NCBI GenBank assembly: GCA_902768435.1
Contig: CACXLJ010000016.1
Location: 101,404 to 165,403 of the forward strand
DNA: 64,000 bases
Origin: an uncultured Bacteroidales bacterium
GTDB taxonomy: Bacteria > Bacteroidota > Bacteroidia > Bacteroidales > Muribaculaceae
Direction: 5' to 3'
Position 1 is the first letter of the stretch. Every line of letters begins with the position of its first letter. Under the pieces are notes generated by a model that made no database searches, had not been told where the DNA came from, and was given only the letters and a program-made list of their open reading frames with translations. The position numbers and the translations under genes are program-made. Shown here in pieces: positions 27,639 to 35,161 of the stretch.

Positions 27639-27659
27639 ATGAAAAATCTTTTGCGGTGA
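27639..27659 (+). other. Possible six-codon upstream ORF overlapping the lpxB start
   Basis: ATG AAA AAT CTT TTG CGG TGA: the stop overlaps the lpxB ATG as TGATG. It results from a small duplication, because TTTGCGGTGATGA occurs twice (27630 and 27649 onward). It may be incidental. Confidence 0.35.
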
Positions 27660-28798
27660 TGAGATATTTTTTGATAGCCGGGGAGGCGAGCGGCGACATA
27701 CATGCCTCGCAACTGATTAGGGCTCTGAAGGCGCACGACGGTGAGGCTCGGTTTGAGTTTCTGGGCGGCGACCTGATGGCGGATGCGGCGGGAGTGGAAC
27801 CTGTGATTCACTATCGCGACATGGCGTTCATGGGGTTCATCGAGGTGCTGAAGCACCTGAAGAGCATCATGGGCTTCATGAAGACGGCGAAGCAGCGCAT
27901 TGCTGCCGAGCGGCCGGACGCGCTGATACTGGTGGACTATCCGTCGTTTAACCTGAAGATGGCGAAATATGCCCACAAGCGCGGCATTCCGGTGATGTAC
28001 TTCATCTCACCCAAGGTGTGGGCTTGGAAGGAATACCGGGTGAAGAGCATCAAGAAATATGTGGACAGGATGTTCTCGATATTGCCGTTTGAGACGGCTT
28101 TCTACGCCAAACACGACTACAAGGTGAACTATGTGGGCAACCCCACGGTGAAGGAGATTGAGGAGCAGCGCAGCCGCTTCGGCTCGCGCGAGGAGTTTGG
28201 CAAAAAGAACCTGCTCGACGAACGGCCCATCGTTGCGCTGGTGCCGGGGTCGCGCCGCAAGGAGATTCGCGACAATCTGCCGTCGATGATAACGGCAGCG
28301 AGTCGTCACGAGGGCTATCAGTTGGTGATTGCCGCCGCACCCAACATCGACGAGAGCCTGTATCGCGAGGTGATGGAACCGCTGGGGATGCAGGTGAAGT
28401 TGGTTCATCATCAGTCGTTTGAACTCATCCACCACGCGCGGGCGGCGCTGGTGACGAGCGGCACGGCTACGCTCGAGACTGCCATACTGGGCACTCCGCA
28501 GGTGGCGTGCTACCGCATGAACGGCAGCAAGTGGCTGTTCAAGTTCTACCGCAAGCTGATTAAGGGAAAATATGTGACGCTGCCCAACCTGATTGTAGAC
28601 GACGCCATCATTCCCGAACTGCTGCTGCACATGTGTACGCCCGACACGATTGACGCGCACCTGACGCCGCTGCTCACCGAAAGCGCCGAGCGCCAAGCGA
28701 TGCTTGAGGGCTACCGCCGCATGCAGGCGATACTGACCACGCAGGATTGCACCGACAACACTGCCCGCCTTATCGTAGAGGCCCTTACATCTAAATAG
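27659..28798 (+). CDS. lpxB: Lipid-A-disaccharide synthase
   Basis: 379 residues from the ATG at 27659 (a GTG one codon earlier is rejected). The N terminus MRYFLIAGEASGDIHASQLI is the family signature, followed by FLGGDLMADAG-like sequence, VDYPSFNLKMAKYAHKRGIPVMYFISPKVWAWK, LPFE, YVGNPTVKE, LVPGSRRKEI and SGTATLETAILGTPQVACYRM. It joins UDP-2,3-diacylglucosamine and lipid X to form the lipid A disaccharide (EC 2.4.1.182) at the inner membrane. The HD-domain gene follows after 2 bases. Confidence 0.96.
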   Translation: MRYFLIAGEASGDIHASQLIRALKAHDGEARFEFLGGDLMADAAGVEPVIHYRDMAFMGFIEVLKHLKSIMGFMKTAKQRIAAERPDALILVDYPSFNLKMAKYAHKRGIPVMYFISPKVWAWKEYRVKSIKKYVDRMFSILPFETAFYAKHDYKVNYVGNPTVKEIEEQRSRFGSREEFGKKNLLDERPIVALVPGSRRKEIRDNLPSMITAASRHEGYQLVIAAAPNIDESLYREVMEPLGMQVKLVHHQSFELIHHARAALVTSGTATLETAILGTPQVACYRMNGSKWLFKFYRKLIKGKYVTLPNLIVDDAIIPELLLHMCTPDTIDAHLTPLLTESAERQAMLEGYRRMQAILTTQDCTDNTARLIVEALTSK

Positions 28799-28800
28799 AT

Positions 28801-29493
28801 ATGGCAACTGAAATCAAACTGGAACTGCTGGAGCAATTCAGCGCTGAGAGCGCAAGAAATCGGGAAATTGCCCAATTCCTGATGACTGAGATTGTGCCGC
28901 GCTACGATGCGTTTGACGCCGGGCATGACCGCCAACATGCGCTCTATGTGATGACGCAGAGTCTGCATCTGGCGCAGTTCTACCCCGAGGCTGACCGTGC
29001 AATGCTGCTCACCGCTGCCGCCTATCACGATGTGGGACTGGCGAACGGGCGGGAGCATCACCATGCCGACAGTGCGGCGATGCTGCGTGCCGACGCACGG
29101 TTGCAGCGCTGGTTCACGACCGAACAGGTGGAGGTGATGGCGCAGGCGGCATATGACCACCGCGCTTCGGCCAAAACGGCGCCTGTCACCATCTATGGTC
29201 GCATTGTGGCTGAGGCCGACCGGCAGATTGAGGTGGAGACAGTGATTAGGCGCACCATTCAGTTTGGCATGAAACAGTATCCTGGCCTCTCGAGGGAAGA
29301 GAGCCGTGAGCGCACGGTAGAGCATCTGCGCGAGAAGTATGGCGAAGGAGGTTATCTGAAGTTGTGGATACCAGAGAGCGACAATGCGGCGCGGCTGGCC
29401 GAGTTGCGTGCGCTTATTGCTGACGAGGCACGACTGCGTGGCGTGATTGACCGGCTCTACGACTCCTTAACGCTAAGGAGTAAAGGAGTTTAG
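28801..29493 (+). CDS. HD-domain phosphohydrolase-like protein
   Basis: 230 residues. Metal-binding HD motifs are seen in order: GHDRQHALYVM (first His), AAAYHDVGLANGREHHHADSA (His-Asp and following His residues) and AAYDHRAS with a final AEADRQIEVE Asp. This resembles small HD hydrolases acting on nucleotides or phosphoesters; the substrate is unknown. It starts 2 bases after the lpxB stop, so both are in one operon. Its last codons contain an inverted repeat ACTCCTTA / TAAGGAGT (29462-29481) that may serve as a terminator. Confidence 0.82.
   Translation: MATEIKLELLEQFSAESARNREIAQFLMTEIVPRYDAFDAGHDRQHALYVMTQSLHLAQFYPEADRAMLLTAAAYHDVGLANGREHHHADSAAMLRADARLQRWFTTEQVEVMAQAAYDHRASAKTAPVTIYGRIVAEADRQIEVETVIRRTIQFGMKQYPGLSREESRERTVEHLREKYGEGGYLKLWIPESDNAARLAELRALIADEARLRGVIDRLYDSLTLRSKGV
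29462..29481 (+). terminator. Stem-loop at the end of the HD gene
   Basis: ACTCCTTA-ACGC-TAAGGAGT, a perfect 8-bp stem lying inside the last codons. No strong T-run follows, so the termination role is uncertain. Confidence 0.4.
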
Positions 29494-29665
29494 GACCGCA
29501 CTGACGGGCAAAGCCACGAACGCTCGCAACTGAACGGAAAGCAAAAATGCGAATAAGCGAGCCGAGATGCGGCACTTGAAGGGGATTTAGCCAATACATG
29601 CAAATAACGCTTATGATTTTTATTGAAAGCCATAGTTGAACTGGTAATATCTGGAAAATAAGTAT

Positions 29666-29673
29666 TACTTTTG
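29666..29673 (+). promoter_or_regulatory. Promoter -7 element for atoE
   Basis: TACTTTTG matches TAnnTTTG, 26 bp before the start codon; the -33 element is weak. Confidence 0.5.
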
Positions 29674-29698
29674 CAGCGTCAAATTCAAAAGAAGACTT

Positions 29699-31045
29699 AT
29701 GATTAAATTTTGCGTGCGATTAGTGCAGCGTTGGCTGCCCGAACCATTTATATTCGCCATATTGCTCACCTTTGTGGCAGCGGTGGTGGCGATGCCATTG
29801 TGCCACCAGACTCCCCTTGAGGTGGTCGAGCATTGGGGCGACGGCGTATGGAATTTGTTAGAGTTTGCCATGCAGATGGCGCTGGTTCTTGTGTGTGGGT
29901 CGACTTTGGCAGCCGCACCTGTTATCAAGCGAGGCATCAATGCAATGGCTCGCCTGCCTCAGAGTGCCCCCGCTGCAATAGCCCTTGTGACAGTAGTTTC
30001 GGCCTTGTCGTGCTGGCTCAACTGGGGCTTTGGCCTCATTGTTGGCGTCGTGTTTGCCAAGGCAATAGCGCGTCAGCGTTCTGATGTCGACTATCGGCTT
30101 CTTGTCGCATCGGCCTATAGTGGCTTTGTGGTGTGGCATGCCGGCATCTCGGGCTCCATTCCCCTCACAATGGCCACGCCTGGCGAGTCGCTCTCAATAG
30201 CTACCAATGGCGCGCTGACCGACCCTGTGCCTGTAGCGCAAACCATCCTCGACTGGCACAATCTGGTGACTGTGCTGCTTGTGATTGTCGGCATCACCAT
30301 CGCTAACACCTTGATGCACCCCAAAAAAGGCGTTCTCACCGTCGATCCGGCGCTCTTGAAGGACGATGATCATGTTGCGACCGATGTTTCATCCTCGACC
30401 AAGACACCTGCACAGCGACTTGAACAAAGCAAATTGCTCTCGTGGCTCGTGGCACTGATGCTCGTTGCCTATCTCGTGATTCATCTCTTTGTGAACGGCG
30501 CCAGTTTGGACCTTGGCGGGGTTATCATGATATTCCTTGCGTTAGGACTCATGCTGCATCCCACGCCGGTTGACTATGTGCGAGCCTTCGGAAAAGCCAC
30601 CGCCGGTGCAGCAGGTATCATATTGCAGTTCCCCTTCTATGCCGGCATCATGGGCATCTTCACGGGCGTCGGCGTCAGCGGCATCAGCCTGGGAGGTGTC
30701 ATGGCCGAAGCTTGCGTGCAAATCAGCACCCCAGTCACCTATCCGTTGCTCACCTTCCTTTGTGCAGCAGTGCTCAACCTGTTTGTGCCAAGTGGCGGCG
30801 GTCATTGGGCTGTGCAGGCACCGGTTATGTTCACTGCAGGTGCCAACCTCGCTGTAGACCCGGGCTTGACGGGCATGGCCATATCGTGGGGCGACGCATG
30901 GACCAATCTCATACAACCTTTCTGGGCGCTCCCGGCCTTGGCAATAGCTCGCCTGAATGCGAAGGACATCATGGGCTACTGCCTCATCGATCTTCTCATC
31001 ACCGGTGTCATCATCTGCGCAGGCCTGTTGATTTGGGCCATATAG
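29699..31045 (+). CDS. atoE: Short-chain fatty acid transporter AtoE
   Basis: 448 residues, highly hydrophobic. Family stretches are visible: LPEPFIFAILLTFVAAVV, LSCWLNWGFGLIVGVVFAKAIA, SGFVVWHAGISGSIPLTMATPG, FPFYAGIMGIFTGVGVSG, and NLFVPSGGGHWAVQAPV. AtoE-type carriers move short-chain fatty acids such as butyrate or acetoacetate with protons. In this window it is a natural partner for the butyrate operon ending 9.5 kb upstream, although it has its own promoter and terminator and its direction of transport cannot be told. Confidence 0.92.
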   Translation: MIKFCVRLVQRWLPEPFIFAILLTFVAAVVAMPLCHQTPLEVVEHWGDGVWNLLEFAMQMALVLVCGSTLAAAPVIKRGINAMARLPQSAPAAIALVTVVSALSCWLNWGFGLIVGVVFAKAIARQRSDVDYRLLVASAYSGFVVWHAGISGSIPLTMATPGESLSIATNGALTDPVPVAQTILDWHNLVTVLLVIVGITIANTLMHPKKGVLTVDPALLKDDDHVATDVSSSTKTPAQRLEQSKLLSWLVALMLVAYLVIHLFVNGASLDLGGVIMIFLALGLMLHPTPVDYVRAFGKATAGAAGIILQFPFYAGIMGIFTGVGVSGISLGGVMAEACVQISTPVTYPLLTFLCAAVLNLFVPSGGGHWAVQAPVMFTAGANLAVDPGLTGMAISWGDAWTNLIQPFWALPALAIARLNAKDIMGYCLIDLLITGVIICAGLLIWAI

Positions 31046-31119
31046 AAGAGCACCTCGGCTCAATTTCAGGAGCACATGCAATTCAGCCAGTGCTCCACAA
31101 AATCTTCATAGAGAAACAA

Positions 31120-31150
31120 AAATATCCCGCTGATCTTCAGTGGGATATTT
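31120..31150. terminator. Bidirectional terminator between atoE and tRNA-Leu
   Basis: AAATATCCC (31120-31128) pairs with GGGATATTT (31142-31150), with an inner CTGA/TCAG pairing. T-rich sequence lies on the minus-strand exit; it serves atoE on one side and the tRNA transcript on the other. Confidence 0.8.
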
Positions 31151-31159
31151 TATAAATAG

Positions 31160-31241
31160 TGCGCCTGAAAGGACTCGAACCTTCACGTCGTGGGACACCA
31201 GATCCTAAGTCTGGCGCGTCTGCCAATTCCGCCACAGGCGC
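31160..31241 (-). tRNA. tRNA-Leu (TAG anticodon)
   Basis: On the minus strand an acceptor stem GCGCCTG / CAGGCGC with discriminator A, an anticodon arm CCAGA-CTTAGGA-TCTGG giving anticodon TAG, a variable arm typical of class II tRNAs, and a T loop GTTCGAGTCC. The 3' CCA is not encoded. Confidence 0.96.
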
Positions 31242-31301
31242 ATGGTGCATTGCGATAGGGTGGTAGCCTCTTGCAGACTGGTCCTTGCCGCTTTGCGGGT
31301 G

Positions 31302-31335
31302 CAAAGGTAGTGATTTTTGCCGACATACGCTCAAA
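31302..31335 (-). promoter_or_regulatory. Promoter for tRNA-Leu
   Basis: On the minus strand TTTG (31335-31332), 22 bp, TACCTTTG (31309-31302). Confidence 0.6.
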
Positions 31336-31405
31336 CAGTGCCTCATTTTTTCTCAAAGCCTATCAAAAAAACGGTTCAAGTGCTGTGCAAAAGGGTAGCG
31401 TTCTC

Positions 31406-31436
31406 TTGCACATTTCAGCGTTATTGCTTACCTTTG
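31406..31436 (+). promoter_or_regulatory. Promoter of the TPP-controlled thiamine unit
   Basis: TTG (31406-31408), 20 bp, TACCTTTG (31429-31436), directly before the riboswitch. Confidence 0.75.
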
Positions 31437-31454
31437 CACCACGATTCATGATGA

Positions 31455-31528
31455 GTTTGGGGTGCTCCACACTTGGGGCTGAGATCATACCCACTGAATC
31501 TGAACCGGGTAATGCCGGCGTAGAGAAC
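31455..31528 (+). promoter_or_regulatory. TPP (THI-box) riboswitch
   Basis: The conserved blocks of the THI element occur in order: GGGGTGC, GGGGCTGAGAT, ATACCC, CTGAATCTGA, GGGTAATGCCGGCGTAG. The element ends about 16 nt before the ATG of the receptor gene, so ligand-bound folding would probably hide the translation start; no separate terminator hairpin is evident. Confidence 0.95.
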
Positions 31529-31544
31529 AAAAAACTTATTTGCA

Positions 31545-33803
31545 ATGAAAAAGACACTTTTCCTTTCTGTCGCCATGTTGTGCGCCAGTTTCTCGGCTTT
31601 TGCAGGCCAAACCCCTGCTGCCGATGCCGACACCTCGATGCAGGTGCTTCTTGAAGATGTGGAAGTGCTTGGCACCCGTGCCACAGCCACCACTCCAGTA
31701 ACCTACAGCAATGTGGGTAAACAGCAAATTGCCGAAGTGAACCACGGCAGGGATATCCCCTTCCTGCTCACCACCACGCCCTCGGTAGTAGCCACAAGCG
31801 ATGCCGGCAATGGCATAGGCTACTCGTCGATCAGGATTCGTGGCGTGGATCCCACCCGTATCAACATCACCGCCAACGACATTCCCATGAACGATGCCGA
31901 AAGTCACGAAATCTTCTGGGTCAACACCCCCGACTTTGCCACCAGCTTGCAGGACATTCAGGTGCAGCGTGGTGTGGGTACCTCGAGCAATGGTGCCGGT
32001 GCCTTTGGCGCCAACATCAACCTGCGCACCCAGCGCATGAGCAGCACCCCCTTTGCCGAGGTGAGCGGCAGCTACGGCTCGTTTAACACCAACAAGGAGA
32101 GTGTGAAGGCAGGCACAGGCCTGCTGGGTGGTCACTGGATTTTTGACGGCCGCTTCTCGCACATTGCCAGCGAGGGTTATCGCGACCGTGCCTCGAGCAA
32201 GCTGCACTCCTACTTTGTGCAGGCGGGCTACTTCTACGATGCCGGCTCGGTGCGTTTCGTGAACTTCGGTGGCAAGGAGCAGACCTATCATGCATGGGAC
32301 GGCATCAGCCGCGACAAGCTCAACACCGATCGCACCTATAATCCTAACGGAGCCATCAAGCACGACGACAAGATAACAGGGTTCTACAAAGACCAGCTCG
32401 ACATCTATCGCCAGACGCATTATCAGCTCATTTGGGAGCACAATTTTAATCCACGCTGGCATCTGAATCTTGCTGCCCATTATACCGATGGATACGGCTA
32501 CTATCAGGAATACAAGAACGCGCGCACACTCAAGGAATATGCCCTCGTGCCATTTGAACTCAATGGCGAGACCATCAAGAAATCGAGCCTCGTGCGCCGC
32601 AAGGTGCTCGACAGCGGCTTTGGCGGCATCGTCTATTCGCTGCGCTTCGACCACCCAGCTCATCACACCTTCACCTTTGGCGGTAGCGTTAACCGCTATG
32701 GCAACGACCACTATGGCCGTGTGCTCTGGGTCGAGAACTATCTGGGCCAGCTCAATCCCGACCACGAGTATTACCGCAATAAGGGCAAGAAGACCGATGT
32801 GAACTTCTATCTGAAAGGCGACATGAAGATTTGGCGCGGCCTGCGTGGCTATCTCGACTTCCAGTACCGTCACATCGCTTACACCATCAAGGGCGAGAAC
32901 GACAAGTGGGATTGGACGGCAACCCCAGAGCATCTGCAGATTCTTGATGTTGACGAGAAATTTAATTTCTTCAACCCCAAAGCCGGTCTGTACTATCAGA
33001 TTAACCCCAATCACTCGGTTTATGCCTCGTTTGCCGTGGCACAAAAGGAACCCACTCGCAACAACTACAACGACGGTCCGCTGCTCGTGCATCCCAAGGC
33101 CGAGCGACTCTATGACTACGAGTTGGGTTATGGTTTCCGGAGCAGCCGCTTCAGTGCCGGCGTCAACTTCTATTATATGAAGTACAAGGACCAACTGGTG
33201 CTCAACGGCAAACTCAACGAGATTGGCGAGGCCATGGCCGAGAATGTGCCCGACAGTTACCGTATGGGTGTCGAACTCACGGCTGGTGCCAAGATTACCG
33301 ACTGGCTCATGTGGGATGTGAATGCCACCTTCAGCCGCAACCGCATCAAGGACTATGTGGGCTATGTGAGCGACTACGACGAGAATTGGGAAGAACTCTG
33401 GACCCAGACTGCCATCAAGAAGGGCAACACCACCATTGCCATGTCGCCCTCAATCATCGTGGGCAGCAACCTGCAGTTTGCCCTCAAGGGCTTCAGCGCT
33501 CAGTTGCAGTCGCAGTATGTGGGTCGCCAGTATCTCGACAACTTTGAGAGCAAGGAAGATAGTCTCGATCCCTATTTCGTGACGAACCTGAATCTGGCCT
33601 ATACCTTCAAATTCCGCTTGGTCAAGGCCCTCACGCTGGGTTGCACTATCTATAACCTGTTCAACGAGAAATATGAGAACAACGGTTACAGCCAGACGGC
33701 TGCCGTCTATGGCGCCGACGGCAATATGACTCTCGTGAGCGATCCACGATTCTATCCCATGGCTGGCACCAATGTGCTGGCTCACATCACACTGAGTTTC
33801 TAA
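31545..33803 (+). CDS. TonB-dependent outer-membrane receptor, probably for thiamine
   Basis: 752 residues with signal peptide MKKTLFLSVAMLCASFSAFAG. The plug domain begins about residue 35 (DVEVLGTRATATTPVTYSNVGKQQI), with the IRIRGVDPTRINITANDIPMNDAESHEIFW region and GTSSNGAGAFGANINLRT closing it, then a 22-strand-type barrel ending in a C-terminal aromatic residue (LAHITLSF). No N-terminal carboxypeptidase-like domain, so it is not SusC. The THI riboswitch directly upstream and the pnuT gene downstream indicate thiamine or thiamine phosphate uptake across the outer membrane. Confidence 0.93.
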   Translation: MKKTLFLSVAMLCASFSAFAGQTPAADADTSMQVLLEDVEVLGTRATATTPVTYSNVGKQQIAEVNHGRDIPFLLTTTPSVVATSDAGNGIGYSSIRIRGVDPTRINITANDIPMNDAESHEIFWVNTPDFATSLQDIQVQRGVGTSSNGAGAFGANINLRTQRMSSTPFAEVSGSYGSFNTNKESVKAGTGLLGGHWIFDGRFSHIASEGYRDRASSKLHSYFVQAGYFYDAGSVRFVNFGGKEQTYHAWDGISRDKLNTDRTYNPNGAIKHDDKITGFYKDQLDIYRQTHYQLIWEHNFNPRWHLNLAAHYTDGYGYYQEYKNARTLKEYALVPFELNGETIKKSSLVRRKVLDSGFGGIVYSLRFDHPAHHTFTFGGSVNRYGNDHYGRVLWVENYLGQLNPDHEYYRNKGKKTDVNFYLKGDMKIWRGLRGYLDFQYRHIAYTIKGENDKWDWTATPEHLQILDVDEKFNFFNPKAGLYYQINPNHSVYASFAVAQKEPTRNNYNDGPLLVHPKAERLYDYELGYGFRSSRFSAGVNFYYMKYKDQLVLNGKLNEIGEAMAENVPDSYRMGVELTAGAKITDWLMWDVNATFSRNRIKDYVGYVSDYDENWEELWTQTAIKKGNTTIAMSPSIIVGSNLQFALKGFSAQLQSQYVGRQYLDNFESKEDSLDPYFVTNLNLAYTFKFRLVKALTLGCTIYNLFNEKYENNGYSQTAAVYGADGNMTLVSDPRFYPMAGTNVLAHITLSF

Positions 33804-33812
33804 TTCATTGCT

Positions 33813-34463
33813 GTGGATTGGCTTAACGACCTCATAACACAAACCGACTGGGTGCGCGTCACCGATGTGGCGGGTCTGGTGCTGGGGCTGCTCTACCTGT
33901 GGCTCGAGTTCAAGGCCAGCATCTGGTTGTGGCTGGTGAGTGTAATCATGCCCCTTGTGCATGGTTACACTTACTTTGCCCGTGGACTCTATGCCGACTT
34001 TGGCATGGAGGCCTACTATGTGCTCGTAGCCATCTACGGCTTCATTATCTGGAAATTTGGCGCCAAGCAGGGGGCGGATGATAAAAAGAAAGAGAAGCCC
34101 ATCACTCATCAGCCACGGCGCCTCATCATCCCCACCTTGGTGGTATTCTTGCTGCTTTGGGGCGCTATTTGGTGGGTACTTGTTTCATTCACCGACAGCA
34201 AAGTGCCTGTTCTCGATAGTTTCACCACCTCGCTCAGCATGGTGGCCATGTGGGCGCTGGCGCAAAAGTGGGTTGAACAGTGGCTCTTGTGGCTGGTGGT
34301 CGACGCGGTGTGCTGCGGCCTCTATATCTACAAACAGATTCCTTTTTCGGCCAGTCTTTACGGTTTCTACACCGTCATGGCCGTCCTCGGCTACCGCAAC
34401 TGGCTCCGCCTCATGCGCAAGCAGCAACAGCCCACCATACAGGAATCAAAGTCTTTGCAATAA
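33813..34463 (+). CDS. pnuT: PnuT-type thiamine transporter (PnuC family)
   Basis: 216 residues from a GTG start at 33813, nine bases after the receptor stop. Around seven hydrophobic segments and PnuC-family features are seen: GLVLGLLYLWLEFKASIWLWLVS near the N terminus, YVLVAIYGFIIW, and the C-terminal WLLWLVVDAVCCGLYIYKQIPFSASLYGFYTVMAVLGY. PnuC proteins are facilitated carriers for B-vitamin precursors, and the TPP-controlled setting makes thiamine the likely substrate. The usual third gene, thiamine pyrophosphokinase, is absent; an nrf operon follows. Confidence 0.92.
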   Translation: MDWLNDLITQTDWVRVTDVAGLVLGLLYLWLEFKASIWLWLVSVIMPLVHGYTYFARGLYADFGMEAYYVLVAIYGFIIWKFGAKQGADDKKKEKPITHQPRRLIIPTLVVFLLLWGAIWWVLVSFTDSKVPVLDSFTTSLSMVAMWALAQKWVEQWLLWLVVDAVCCGLYIYKQIPFSASLYGFYTVMAVLGYRNWLRLMRKQQQPTIQESKSLQ

Positions 34464-34503
34464 CCACTCTTTGTGAAGATATTTAGTATTTTTTGCAAAA
34501 CAA

Positions 34504-34535
34504 TTTGGATATATTAACAATAATCCTTATCTTTG
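34504..34535 (+). promoter_or_regulatory. Promoter of the nrf operon
   Basis: TTTG (34504-34507), 20 bp, TATCTTTG (34528-34535), 27 nt before the nrfH start. Confidence 0.75.
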
Positions 34536-34562
34536 TAAAAAATTAATACAAAAACAATTATC

Positions 34563-35147
34563 ATGAAAATCAAATTGCCAAGTATAAATCTGTCACGGAA
34601 AGCGCAGATAGCGTTGCTTGTGGCATGCGGTGCAGTGGTGGGTGCTGGAGCCTATTTCATGTATGCACTGCGCTTTCACACTTATCTTGGCAATGATCCT
34701 TCGGCCTGTGTAAACTGCCACATCATGGCGCCTTACTATGACACCTGGCAGCATAGTTCACATGCCCGCAACACCACTTGCAACGATTGCCACGTGCCTC
34801 ACGACAACATTGTCAAGAAATACTTCTTTAAAGGAAAAGACGGCATGGGGCATGTGTTTGCCTTTCTCACCCGCAGCGAGCACGATGCCATCTTTGCAAA
34901 AGACGAGAGTGCCGAAGTTATCATGGAGAATTGCATACGTTGCCACACGCAACTCAACCAGGAATTTGTAAAAACAGGAAGAATTGACTTCATGATGGCA
35001 AAGAAAGGCGAAGGCAAGGCATGCTGGGATTGCCACCGCAATGTGCCTCATGGCAAGGTTTCACTTTCCAGCACCCAGCAAGCGCTGGTTCCTTATCCAC
35101 CCTCACCAGTGCCTGACTGGCTGAACAAAGCAATCAAGAATAAATAA
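34563..35147 (+). CDS. nrfH: Cytochrome c nitrite reductase small subunit
   Basis: 194 residues: one N-terminal membrane helix (about 14-36) and four CxxCH haem sites (CVNCH, CNDCH, CIRCH, CWDCH), as in NrfH/NapC-type quinol dehydrogenases. It takes electrons from menaquinol and passes them to NrfA in the periplasm. It ends 14 bases before nrfA. Confidence 0.95.
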   Translation: MKIKLPSINLSRKAQIALLVACGAVVGAGAYFMYALRFHTYLGNDPSACVNCHIMAPYYDTWQHSSHARNTTCNDCHVPHDNIVKKYFFKGKDGMGHVFAFLTRSEHDAIFAKDESAEVIMENCIRCHTQLNQEFVKTGRIDFMMAKKGEGKACWDCHRNVPHGKVSLSSTQQALVPYPPSPVPDWLNKAIKNK

Positions 35148-35161
35148 AAAACAACAACGAT

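Noticed and set aside
29494..29698. Gap between the HD gene and atoE considered for a small RNA
   Set aside because: Apart from the atoE -7 element no paired stems or terminator are evident.
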